DNA of 64,000 nt from Microstegium vimineum. Its lineage: Eukaryota; Streptophyta; Magnoliopsida; Poales; Poaceae. Below are positions 34,670 through 46,437 of this stretch, one piece after another. The notes beneath the pieces were generated by a model. That model made no database searches. It saw only the letters and a list, made by a program, of their open reading frames with translations, and was not told where the DNA came from. The stretch is from NCBI GenBank assembly GCA_022036555.1, contig CM039123.1, positions 12,029,217-12,093,216 of the forward strand, written 5' to 3'. Position 1 is the stretch's first letter, and each line of letters starts with the position of its first letter. A program made the translations under genes and the position numbers.

Positions 34670-37600
34670 CAAAACTTGAGACAGCCAGGTACTCAGACAG
34701 ACAGAGACAACTTCAGAAATCGAAGCTCCTGCTGTACTAAGCTAGGCTGCGTGATAGTAACAGGCATACCGCACAGGCACACGGCTTGATATCAAGTGCC
34801 CCTGGCCCGTCCTCTTTCTCTTCCCTCTTCTACGTGGATTGAAAATCGAAAAATAAGTTAGTCTATGTCCTTAGAACATCTTGAAGGGACTTTCTAAATC
34901 TTACTCTCCAAATTACTATTTGAAAACTTATTTATATAAAAATCGTTTTCTATATCATTCTAGTTTTTAACAAATTTTCTATATCCATACATATTATAAA
35001 GAGTCATTTTCGTCTTCTAATTAGAAGTTGTTCGAGAATAATTTGTCACTAAAATCGTTATTTAATATTTAGAAAGGGTTCCAAGAGTCTAATTGCTCTG
35101 CAGTAGCTCTTTCCTTTTGATTTGATTTGATTTGATTGGTCCATCCCTTGCTCCTTGCATCTTTGCTTGCAAGTTTGACCGGATATAAATGGCCTGACAC
35201 CCAACGGTTGCCAGGAGCCTAGGACCATGTATATAAAAAAGGCAGGGGTTGGAATAATCATGAGTCTTCTAGAATACCTGCTAACCATTGGGTATAGGAG
35301 AGCTGGATCCAACGGCAGCTATTTGGAGGTGACGTGGCCCTATAAGAACACAGAGCTTGGGCTCTCGTTTCGAAAGGGAGAGATTCCAACAACTATGTGC
35401 TCTAACACCATACCTATCACGGTGTGACATATGTCCAGATATGTTGCTCACTCTTTTCTCTCTCCTCGCTTCATTGGTGGATGAATATGCTTCATGAATC
35501 TTAATGCAACATGTGTTGCAACACATACTTGTTACAAGACAAGGTGGGTACTAGGCTTTCGTATCCAATGTGCTAGCAGTGCGCACCTAAGGACGTCTCC
35601 AACAATATAAGCTAGTACCAGCTCTAAGGTAACCCATATATATGGAGAGAGATTGTCTTGAATGTGTGCTGTGAGAGAAAAGTGTGTATGAGACTATCTC
35701 TTTAGTTCACGCTAGTCTCTTGTCTTCTACACTATTTAATGACTAAAAACTTTATAAGCTAGCAATAAGCTAGACCATTGAAGATGTCCTAAGAGTTAGT
35801 AGAATTAGATCCACACATGTCACCTGCTAAAATGATGAACTAATTATTAAAATGTCCCAAATTGTAGTTAATCTCTCTCACTTTGACCATGTCGACATGG
35901 ACAAGTCAAAATAAATGCTATATTAAAATATATTTCTTGAAGAATCGAACCAAACAAATTTGGTATTCTAGATGCCAGCATTTTTTTTGTATAAACTTGA
36001 GCAAAGCTAATGAACTAAAAGGGAGTATTATTAAGGCAGAGATTGCTAACAAGTGCTAATAGTTAGCATGCTAAGTTTAGTAGGATACAAACAGGCCCCT
36101 AAGAAGCTTGGAACCTGAATTTCCCGCTTCTTGGATCGCCCAAATAAAATGCTGCTCATGGATTACAAAAGCCCACAACATATGAAATGGCACACCTGTC
36201 TAGCTACTGTTCTTTACACGGAGACGTCGACAGATGACAGACCTATTCAGCAACCGAAAACTATTTATGCTCAAAAGGGCCACCTTTCACATATCAGCTA
36301 TCGTCACTATTTTTTTTGAAGTGTATCCTCACTGTTGATTCCAACATCTGAACAAACCACTGGATGAGATCGACTCCCTGTCCTAGTTCTTTCAAGAACT
36401 TTGCCACGCCATCACCTGATGTTGGAAGCCTTGGAGATCAACAAGCAAAGGATGCAGGACTGAAATAGCAAACTGGTTTCAAGCCTGTAACAAAATGGAT
36501 GGAATAGGTCAATCCAAAAGGGTTACTAGTGGTGTTTGAGAGGCTGTCTGATGTTGCATATTACTCGAGCACTAAGCAGATTTGGAGCAAAACTAGAACG
36601 CCGATTTGCTGTTCTATGGTCAAACGGACTAAAAGCTTAATCCATACAAAAAAGCAAAGACAGTTTTCTCAGCCCCTCCTGAGGACCTCTTCTAAAGAAA
36701 AAATGTAGAAAAACAAAACACAGTGACTTTAGCATTAAGGTGAAAACAGGCAATGGGACATGCTCTCGGTTACTGCTCGACTGATGTTATTCAAGTAACG
36801 GAAGAATGTTGGAAATAACAGGGATTTGTGCTATTTGATTACCAACATGACTCCATCATAGAAGTAAGTACGAAAGGTTTAAATAGATGTAAATAATGGG
36901 TTCTGCCTGTTATCAAACCTAAGAATGCAACAGACCAAACATTAACCTTTGCAGAGGAGATTTTTGTCCGAATCCTCACACAGAAGGCTCACAAGTAGAC
37001 ACATGATACAAATAGGTTAAATATTGATTCATCAGAAAAAAAAAACTTTTCGAAAGTTAATGTTATGTGTCCCTTATGGTAGCTCTAAGTGAACTATCAA
37101 AGTTAATGTACAATGGAACTGAGGGTATCCGCATCCCTCATGGTAGCTCAAAGTAAACTAGCACATTACCAATTTTTGGGGCACACCGCACACCATATTG
37201 TTTTGAAAAGATTTGGTTTTGTTTAGGTTAAAATACAAGTTGCTGCCATCGGAGCTGCAAAATCATTATTTTTGAGATAATCTTCTCAAAGGACATGACT
37301 ATTTGCCTTTTTTTTCCCAACATACATCTTGAGAATGTTTCTTTCTCCCTTTTACATGTTTGTTTCGCTTCAGCCAAGTAAATATATAGTATAAGGTAAG
37401 CACAGCATGATATGATTCAAAAAGGGAAATTAATATTGAATGTGAAGATTAAAAACATTTGGAAATTTTGTTTCTACCAACAGTCCCTGACCCAACAAAA
37501 AATGTTAATGCAGTCAAGACCAGTTCAAAATTTGATGAGAAACATACAAAATTTGAGGATAGAGAGGAAAATTAACTTGTCCTACTACAGGATAATGCAT

Positions 37601-38405
37601 AGCAAATTCAAGAATAATGAGCAGGAGCATATGAAACACTCAGAACAGAAGATCAAAGACCTCTCTTCAAGACATGAATCCCACAGAAACAAGTATATGC
37701 CTCCACAGTTTAGACAAACAAACCCATGTTCAGCAGGATAACTTGATAAAAAGGTTAAGAAATCAGTTACCGATAAAAGGAAGATACAAAAATAAGTGAG
37801 GTTCAATAATTGTTGTCCTAAAAGGGTTCAATAATTACATACTGAAGTGGCAACGAAGAAAGCAATCCTAATCTACCAACCGTACCATCACAAAAGTAAC
37901 ACCATCCAATCCAATGTCCTACACTGCATCTATATCCAAATCCAAGGGACCCCCAAATATTTATCAGATATCTTCAATCTTACATTTTTATTCAATAAAT
38001 GCTCAGCAAGCAAGGCACCAAACCTAAAATGAATCATCCCTATTTTCCATAATAAAGAAGGAAGTTAAATTGGACTAAAGCCCCAAACCAGTTGCGACCA
38101 AAAGAATCTTGAGAAAACTAGTACAGTTTTGCTTTTGAGATGACCGAACTATTACTGGTGTGATACATAAGTAGAAGATCACCAAAAATGCGCGGATCAG
38201 AATAAATTGGTAAGAATAAATAAATCCTGTTCTCAACGTAGCATTTCAGCAAATCTCGAGCACCTGCCTGAGCCTAGCAGGCACAAGGCAGCAATCGCGG
38301 AATCAGGAATTCCTCGTCCTCCGATAATAACATTCACCGACAGCATCAGAGCTCATGAGAGAGAAGATGCGAATACCTTTACATCCCGCCGCGGGCGCCG
38401 TCCCC
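34670..38405. other. Intergenic and probable 3'-flank region
   Basis: No domain-bearing frame. GGGAGTA near 36025 and a matching start near 35850 hint at an old Stowaway. From about 37800 to 38405 the DNA may be 3' UTR of the small minus-strand gene; donor- and acceptor-like sites (AAAG/GTATTC, GCCTGCTAG) are visible on that strand. Confidence 0.35.
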
Positions 38406-38763
38406 TTAGTGCTTCTTGCTCCGCGCGGGCTGCCTGGAGCCGTCCGTGGCGAGCCTGTAGATCCAGTAACCCTGCGACGGGAAGCCAAATTGATACCCCC
38501 AATCTCATCCAGCAGGTGGCAATAACAGGAGATGCAGCGGAGGATAGTTGGGAGGGAGGAGGAGGACGCACGAGGGCGAGGACGTGGGCGGCGATGAGGA
38601 GGACGACGAGGAGCGGGACGAGGTCGACGAGCCAGGGGTGGAGCGCGGGCACGGCGGTGGCGGCGGCGTCCCGCGCCATGGCGACGCGGCGGGAGAGGGA
38701 GAACGCTCCGGGGTGGCGGAGGAAGGAAGAAAGGGGGTCGGCCGCCGGGTCGCCCGAGCCCAT
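38406..38763 (-). CDS. 85-residue single-pass membrane protein, two exons
   Basis: Exon 1 is 38763-38572 (64 codons) and exon 2 is 38471-38406 (21 codons plus TAA), joined in phase 0 through GCCCTC/GTGCGT and CGTCGCAG/GGTTAC. The product starts MGSGDPAADPLSSFLRHPG, has one hydrophobic segment, LVDLVPLLVVLLIAAHVLAL, that continues into GYWIYRLA across the splice junction, and ends ARSKKH. This predicts a small protein with a short basic tail; the Lys-Lys near the end resembles, but does not exactly fit, an ER dilysine signal. Without splicing the exon 1 frame would read into intron sequence (136 residues, Arg-rich), which looks artefactual. I do not recognise the family. Confidence 0.65.
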
Positions 38764-38935
38764 CCGCGTTGGTGGTCCGGAGCACCAGCTCTCGCGTCAC
38801 GCTTGCTCACTCTCTCGGTCTCAGGCTTCCTCGCAGCGTGGGCTGGGCTGTTCTGATCACGGCACGGATGCGGTTGTTGGGTTCGGTGCGGTGCCGCTGT
38901 CTTCTGGGATCTTTTTTTTAACCATTTTTATTAAA
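38764..38935 (-). promoter_or_regulatory. Promoter region of the 85-residue protein gene
   Basis: GC-rich DNA upstream of the start codon, cut short by transposon-derived sequence that begins at about 38915-38940. No TATA box is evident. Confidence 0.3.
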
Positions 38936-39044
38936 TAAATTTAATATTAACAGTTTTTTTTTCATCTAACCCCTTTGACCGCGCGAGGCATCATGGCGCG
39001 TCGAAATCGCGCTGCCGCGCTATGCATGGAGGCGCGGCAGTCCT

Positions 39045-39084
39045 GCTGAGTCAGCATGCCCCGGCGCGGGCATGCTGACTCAGC
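39045..39084. repeat. Perfect 17-bp-arm hairpin
   Basis: GCTGAGTCAGCATGCCC at 39045-39061 and its exact reverse complement at 39068-39084 are separated by six bases. Outer GGCGCGGCAG...CTGCCGCG can extend the stem. A second palindrome, GCCGCGCC...GGCGCGGC, follows near 39130. All lie in the left end of the Mutator-like region. Confidence 0.85.
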
Positions 39085-39789
39085 GCACAGACGTGGCTGA
39101 GCCTGCCGCGTCATGAATCTTGGCACGGTAAGCCGCGCCCTGGATCTTGGCGCGGCAGGCCGTATACCTGTTCGTCCGAGCGGGACTCTCCCGAAACCTC
39201 TGACTCCCTCATTCAGTCTCTCTCGGACGCCGACGCCGCCCGCCCGCCCGGCCGCCGCCGCCGACGGCCCGGCCGCCGAGGCCCCATCCCGCCCTCCCCA
39301 TCCTCCGCGCCGTGGCCAGCCTCCCCCGCACGCCTCGGCCAGGCCCCAGCCTGCCCCGCGCCGGGAGGGCTCTGCCCAGCCGCACCCCTGCGCCGACGGG
39401 CGCCGGCCCCTCGGTCTCACCTGCGCCGGTGGGCGCTGCCCCGACCCGCCCGGCCCTCCGTCAGGTACCGGCCCCGTCCTGTCTGCCGCTTAAGGTATTT
39501 TTTCCTCTTACTAGTAGTTTTAGTTTAGTGGTTAGTATTTCATAATTAGGTTTAATAGTTAGGATGTAGACGCTAGATAAGTAGAATTAGTCATATTTAG
39601 TTAGGGTTTATTTGGTTAGTAGTTAGTATTTTAGTTGTTAGGGTTTAGGGTTTCATCTAGTTGTTTAGGCCATTATTAGTTTAGTTGTTTAGGGTTTTAA
39701 TTGATATATATTTAGTTAGGATTGAACAACCCATATATTTAGTTAGGATTGGAACCGATTTGATGAAGTTTAGTGAAATCCTTTTGTAA

Positions 39790-42544
39790 ATGGATTGTTG
39801 TGTGCGGATTTGTTATGGAGGAAGTGTTAGGAGAGAAGATGACATGTTCGAAGATATGGAAGAAGAATTTGAATGGTTTGGTGGACCTCCTAGCTTCGAT
39901 GACCTTGTTGATCGTTTGAATGTAAAGTTTAGTGGTGATTTCACACTAAAGGGGAGGTGTGACATCGAAAAGCCTAGGGAACGCTATGCCGTTATGCCTT
40001 TGCGTGACTCTATTGACTAGTCCCGTTACAATCGGGTGCTTGAAGGTTCAAATGCGCCCATGGCTGAGGTTGTGGTGGAGAACGGGTACAAGAAGCATAC
40101 TTTTCATGAAGGCCCTTCCAATGCCGGTGTGGGGCACGATGATGAAGATGAGGAGTTGTGGGTGGATGGCGAACAGACTCAGGGTGACATGGACTTGGAT
40201 GGTCAGGTGACACAGGAGCATCCATTAGGACACATGAACAATGAATTTGATGGCAACGAGTTTGATGATGAAGAAGAGGATCAGAATGAGGATGAAGGGA
40301 TTGGTGATGCAGTTAGCAATGGTTCAGAAGATTCTAATGACGGAGAGGACGATATAGATGTTATTCCACCACCGGTTCAAGCCATGAATGCACCTGTTCA
40401 TGTCATGCCAACACTGGTTTATGTCATGCCATTCTCTGTACCAACTGAGGTTCTTCATGCGGTGCCAGCCCAGGGAAGCTTAGCCACGGAGCTACCAGAG
40501 GGTGGTACCTCCTATGATCCATGGGGAAGAATTAACGAAACACAGTAGTACGTTGCACCACCACCATACACAGAGCCAGAGCTAGAGCAACCGAGGGCCA
40601 TGAACATTCCTTTTAGTGGTGTTACAAACTATAGGGATGTGAACATGACTCATATGGTTGTGTGTAACACGGGGCTTTCGATGTATTTGAGATCTGTATA
40701 TAACCCGGAGGAGGTAATACTTAGCAAGGGGATGACATTTAACACAATGGCAGAGATGAAGTTGTTTCTTGAGGATTATGCTGTGCACCATGTGACTCAT
40801 TCGGACCAGGAGTTGAGGTACCATGTCATTTGCAAGCTTGGTTGTCTATGGAAGTTAAATGCAAGGCGAAGACCGAGTGATGGCAAGTGGAAGATAACTA
40901 AAATTGTTCAACCCCACAGTTGTGTTGATAATAGCAACAATGAAAATCATCAGCAACTCACTGCACGATACCTTGTCCGTCGTATATTGACACTTGTTGA
41001 TGATAACAATGACATTTTAGTGTCGTTTTTACAGAAATCCATATTCAGATTTGTTCATTATAATATCAAGTATGGCAAGGTTTGGTGTGCTAAGCAAATT
41101 GCTCTTGCTCTTCAATGGGGAAGTTGGCACGAAGCATACAATAGAGTACCCAGAATATTATGTGCAATGAGTCACTACAACCCGGGAATGAGATGGTTTA
41201 TACACACGGGAGATATGCGTTTACGTAACTCGGGAAAGCATGTACTCCTTCGTGTTTTCTGGTTCTTTGCATAGACGCAGCATGCGTGGCAGTTTTGTCG
41301 GCCAGTGGTAGTTATTGATGGCACTTTTCTGACCGGAAAGTACAAGGGCACACTAATGATGGCTGCTGGTGTTGATCCTGAGAACCAGATAGTACCCATT
41401 GCTTTTGCTTTGGCGAAGGGAGAGAACAATGAATCATGGTTATGGTTTATGCGACTACTTCGACTTCATGTTCTAGGTACACAGCGTGCTGTATGTGTGG
41501 TTTCCGATCGTCATATAGGGATCCTTAATGCAGCAGCTGAACAAATCCATGGCTTCCCTCCCATAGTGCATAGATGGTGCATGCGTCATTTTGCAGCTAA
41601 TTACTGGTGCCGACAGAGAGACGAGGAGGTATATGCTAAGGTAAAGGCGCTATGTTGTGCACGCACACAATACATGTTCAAAGAGACAAATAGAGAATTA
41701 GACAAAATGACAAATAAAGCTGGTAAGGCATGGCTAGAGTCACAGATGGAAGATAAGGCAAAGTGGGCGTTAGCATATGACAGGGGGGGTTCAGGTATGA
41801 CATTATGACCACAAACACATCAGAGTCATTCAACAATGTATTCAGGGGAGTTTGGTCATTGCCTGTATCAGGCATTGTTGAGCACTCTTTTTTCAAGTGC
41901 AATGAATACTCTGTGCTGAGGTGGCAGATTGCACAGAGGAGTTCAGCAGAGCTTGTATGTGGGGAAAGGTAGCCACCGAACATTTAGAGGAAGCAAAGAA
42001 ATGAGCCAAGGAAAGTATGGCAACGGTATATGGACATGAATGTAATATCTACTGTGTACGGTCGAAGGGTGTCACAACAGTGGGCGGTGAACAATATGGT
42101 AGACGTAACTATCGAGTCGATCTTTAGAAAGTTGAGTGCACCTACAACGTCCCTCAGATAATGCATTCCCCTTGCTGTCATATGATCACCGCTTGCTAGG
42201 TCCGTGGATATAATTACGAGCACGTACCGTACATGTCACCCTTGTATCTGCGGGCGAATATCCTTCGTATCTTGGAGAGTAACTATGAGCCTTACTTAGA
42301 CCCGTCACAGTGGCCACCTTATCATGGTGTTGATTACGCTCCTCATCCAGAGCTGAAGAAGATAGGGAAGGGTAGGAGGAAGAAGAAGCGACTGAAGGGT
42401 GACATGGACGCTATGAGAGGATACGGGGATGATACGTACGGAGGTGGTGACTTTGACGAGACTCGTGGTCACAATCTTTGCTCCGTTTGCAAAGAGCCTG
42501 GTCACAAGGCTACCAAACATAGACCTAAACGATCTAGAGGGTAG
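39790..42544 (+). pseudogene. MuDR/MULE transposase with in-frame stops
   Basis: One frame runs from 39790 to about 41790 interrupted by three TAG codons (40018, 40546, 41272). It encodes an acidic N-terminal region, a MuDR DNA-binding domain (about 40720-41000: GMTFNTMAEMKLFLEDYAV, then WKLNARR and IVQPHSC) and the MULE transposase core (about 41305-41640: VVIDGTFLTGKYKG with the catalytic Asp, then RAVCVVSDRH and WCMRHFAANY). At a seven-G run near 41789 the frame shifts, after which the MULE remainder, a SWIM-like CTCNVP...C.H region (with further indels) and a CCHC knuckle CSVCKEPGHKATKH (ending 42542) can be read. It cannot make full-length protein. Confidence 0.85.
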
Positions 42545-42663
42545 CAGGTGCTTACTACAAACTTTGATATGTTTACATGTCTTTAATTGTTAGTTTATAT
42601 TTACTTCTCATTTAATATTTAATCATTTATGTTCTAACTATCTTTTAATTGATTTGTGACAGG

Positions 42664-44815
42664 ATGACTCCTCCCACGTAGCACCCGCGGTACCCCCTTC
42701 TTGAGGTGGACTACAACAGCGTGCACCGCGGTGCCCACTTAACGGAAGCTCAGGTTGGAGCCGTCAAGTTGCCCCCCCTCAGGCCACGCACACACGTCCG
42801 TTCGCAGCGGTGGGACGAGCGTTACGCGTCGTACATACGGCGAGTTGGCTTCCTCAACCTAGTACGTGTTGTCAACCTTGGTCCTCCGCCACTTGACCCC
42901 GCACTACTTACGACACTTACAGACAGGTATAAGTCTTTTTGCTTTCACTACTCATGTTTTGTGACTCATATATATTTATAACTAATATACCTTTTTACAG
43001 GTGGCGGCCAGAGACACATACCTTCCACCTACCTTGCAGCGAGATGACGCTTACGCTAGAGGACGTCAATGCTATATTTGCTTTACGGATAGCTGGTCTT
43101 CCAGTATTTGGCATCATCGACAGCGACACTTGGAGAGACAAGGTGGAACAGTTCTGTGGCATCACACCACCTGATGACGAGGTGTCCAGGAAAAACAAGT
43201 AAGTGTATGAACCAATCAATTCAACCACCTGTGTGTATATTGCATTTCTTATATAATTCTGACCTCAAGTGTTCATCAATTTCAGGAAGACTTCAGGTGT
43301 TTCTTCAAAGTGGATCACAGACCACTTCGAACACCTGCCAACAGGAGCCGCTAAGAAGGTTGTGGAGAGGTATGCCAGAGTATAACTTTGGCACTTTCTT
43401 GGGGCGTTCTTGTTCCCAGATGCATTAGGAAACACCATCTCTTGGATATTCTTAGACATACTGTCACAGACGTGGGAGAACATTGCCTTGTACAGCTGGG
43501 ACAACGTGGTTCTTGCCTGGACGTATCGCCAGCTTTGTGAAGCCTGTCAGCGCACCGCCAAAAATTCAAACCTTGGCGGTTGCTCTTACCTCCTGCAGAT
43601 CTGGTGTTGGGAGAGGTTGCCCGTCGGTATACCAGTGATTCACGGACTTCCTGTAAGTAAAGCTTTTAGTTACAAGTTTCTATTCCATTGACATAATAAA
43701 GAACTAATTTATTTTTCAAACTGTTGCATGCAGGGCTTGCCAGGACAAGACACTAGGCCTACTGCTCTATACATTTGGAAGGATGCGGAGGTAGTTATAG
43801 GGAAATTGTATCGCAGGTATAGGGAGTACACAGACTTGCTAGATGTCCTAACACAACACCAGGTTTGTATGATCGAAATGCAACTTGCATTTTTGTCTGA
43901 GGTTTACACAACCACTATCTAACTACACTTATATTTCAGGTGTATTGGAGAGCTTGGGAAGGAAATCAGTTAGTTGAGTATCTTAGTGAGGGTTGTCTAG
44001 ATAAGAAGGAAGAGTACCACACGGATTGCCCTCTGATTTTCTTCCACATTGTCGAGATGCATTTGCCTATAAGAGTTCGTAGGCAATTTGGAAAGAAGAC
44101 CGATTTACCGCCTCTGTTGTACTCTACTAATCAACAGTTCCACGGGTACATTCGATTACTATCATTTGCAATTGTCCCTACTATGCGATAATTTGTACTT
44201 ACATCAAACTAATATTTGCAGGTACAACCGCCAGAAGAGGTACAGTACCAAGGACTGGCGTGTGAAGCACGCTGCCTACATTCAGCTGTGGACGAACAAG
44301 ACACTTGTTCCCTTCGATGACGGCGAAGCTCATGACCAGCACACTTTCGACGAGTATTTAGAGTGGCTTCATAGGTCCACGCGTACACACATCAGGCCAC
44401 CGTACGTGGATGACACTAGTAGTGACGAGGACGACGACACCATGTTCGAGGATGTGTACGACCAACACACCAGGGAGGAGACGCAGGTGCAGAGGGCCCC
44501 TCTACAGTGACACATGGTAATATAGTGAATCTAATATGTCTCATATGCATTCATAAAGTTTCAAGATAACGTTACGATACTAGTGCCACTTCACACTTTC
44601 TTGTGCAGGCGAAACAGCTGGCCCGGATGTCCAATGAAGCAGCATATACTCTACACGAGGCGAGAGGGCGAGGCCCAGGCATGCTCGAAGCATTTTTGGA
44701 GGTTCACGTTTTCTTTGTTCGAACTACAAATAATGGCTAACACTCTACAACTTGATCTAACTCTAAGCATTCTATCCATTTTCAGAAGGTCAAGAAGAGT
44801 TGCAGGAAGCTAGCT
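42664..44815 (+). pseudogene. Plant mobile domain (PMD) protein gene, broken
   Basis: Six exon-like blocks have canonical borders: 42664-42926, 43001-43198, 43286-43652, 43734-43862, 43940-44145 and 44222-44510. A further block begins at about 44610. The translation matches the aminotransferase-like plant mobile domain: RYASYIRRVGFLNLVRVV, then WRPETHTFHLPCSEMTLTLE, DVNAIFALRIAGLPVFG, WTYRQLCEACQRTAK, and YWRAWEGNQLVEYLSEGC. TAG at 42679 and TAA at 43383 interrupt the frame. The Arabidopsis relatives MAIN and MAIL1 are host genes needed for silencing; this copy is in a transposon context. C-terminal QDTP.GS.HQQQW repeats around 45090-45190 also contain TAG stops. Confidence 0.8.
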
Positions 44816-45786
44816 CAGAAGCTAAGCTGTATGCACCCCATGGGAGGCACCAGACTACCCGACTCCGTCACATAGGACACCAGCTACCTCTTCACAGCCA
44901 GTGACTTGTGCCACGTCCGAGGTGCGCACACCCGTCCATGACAGTGCGGGCAAGGGCCCTACAGCTGCTGATGACGAGGAAGACAAGGACTGGCTAGGAG
45001 GATCCCACAGTCAACAACACGAGTGGTGCCATGACGGCACCGTAGGGTCCTCACAGTAGCAACAGTGGTACCAGAGTGGTACGCAGCACCAGTTCTCCCA
45101 AGACACCCCCGCGGGGTCCTCGCACCAGCAGTAGTGGGCCCAGGACACCCACGCGGGGTACCCACACCAGCAGCAGTGGTCCTAGGATACCCCGGGGGGT
45201 CCTCGCACACCCCACTCGACGATGCATCGAGGTACCGCGTCTATGAGCACGGATGGGATCCTTGGCCACAACAGGAGGAGATTCCACTGTCCCAGCTAGG
45301 TGGTGCCCCGCTTGGTACCCAAATGGACTCACAGGTAATTCAAGTTTACAAATAAGTCCATACATAGTCGTGTTGTAAAGAAAAATAAATAATAATTCAC
45401 TAATTGTGCTTTAAAATGCAGGGACCAAGCCATTAGCAGCGCAATTACAGGCGAGACCGCTCCGACATTGGATACAGTGGCAACGTCCTGGACACAAACC
45501 CTGGGAGATGGAGGCGGCGGAAGGACCCGTACACTCCAGGAGTGTAGAGTATTAGGCATTGGCATGGACTGAGGAGATGTAGCACTAATGTCGTTATGTT
45601 AGACTCATGCATTGTGTAATTCATAACTTATGCACATCTGTCGTTATGTTGATCTTAGTCGAAACAAGGACTTTTTATGTATCGTTATTCGAATCAATGA
45701 GTTAGCTCCATGGACTTATTTAGTGATAGTTATGTGATGAAGTATTCAGTGCCCAAAACGTTGACTGTAGTGAACTAGTCGCGTGA

Positions 45787-45954
45787 CACTTTAAATCTGC
45801 TCCCACGCGTGGCAAAACTGCTCACAAACTGCTAAGCCTGCTGCCAAAACTGGTTCTATTTCTAGGCTCCCAGGCTTGCCGCGCCAGGGGCCATGGAGCG
45901 GCAAGCCCGGGAGCCCAGAACCAGTTTTGCCAGCCTGGGAGCAGATTTAAAGTG
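45787..45954. repeat. Large imperfect hairpin, 168 bp
   Basis: The outer arms are perfect over 19 bp: CACTTTAAATCTGCTCCCA at 45787-45805 pairs with its complement at 45936-45954. Inner arms CAAAACTGGTTCT...CTCCCAGGCTTGCCGC (about 45845-45882) pair with GCGGCAAGC...CCAGAACCAGTTTTG (about 45898-45929). The palindromic structure could be a MITE, the sub-terminal part of the Mutator-like element, or a small-RNA precursor. Confidence 0.85.
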
Positions 45955-46030
45955 CTTCGCTGAACCAGTTTTGTTTTATTTTCACTTTATTTTGAATCCT
46001 AAAATGTCCATGGTGCATTTTAAGAAAATA

Positions 46031-46270
46031 CGTAGACTTTTCAGTGTCTCGTAGTCTTTTCAGTGTCTCGTACACTTTTCAGAGCGTAGGCTTTTCAGTT
46101 GATCGTAGACTTTTTAGTTTCTCATAGGCTTTTCAGTGTGTCGTAGACTTTTCAGAGCGTAGGTTTGTCAGTTTTCGTAGACTTTTCAGTTTTTTGGTAG
46201 ACCTTTCAGAGCAGTTATAGGTTTTTTAGTATTTGGTAGACTTTTCAGAGCACTTGTAGGCTTTGGAGTG
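46031..46270 (+). repeat. Degenerate tandem array of GTAGACTTTTCAG units
   Basis: About thirteen units related to GTAGACTTTTCAG start at 46032, 46051, 46070, 46086, 46105 and onward to about 46256, spaced 15-20 bp. Unit variants include GTAGGCTTTTCAG and GTAGACTTTTTAG. The array lies between the hairpin and the GRF gene. Confidence 0.85.
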
Positions 46271-46437
46271 AAATGTAGAATTCTGAGAGCAATTGTGTAA
46301 CAATGCAAAAGTTACTAGACCTCTTTCCACCTATATATACCCGTTCATGTATGCGTTGCTGAGCACAACTGAAAAGAGTAAGCTCTTGTGCAAAGGCTTC
46401 AGTTAGAGGGAAGGGCTTCAGCTAGAGCAGAGTAGAA

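Noticed and set aside
38207..38938. 243-residue plus-strand frame
   Set aside because: It is antisense to the two-exon membrane protein gene and is Arg/Glu/Gly-rich because of base composition.
38962..39545. Pro/Ala/Arg-rich frames at the left of the Mutator-like region
   Set aside because: Open on both strands in very GC-rich DNA with palindromes; no domain.
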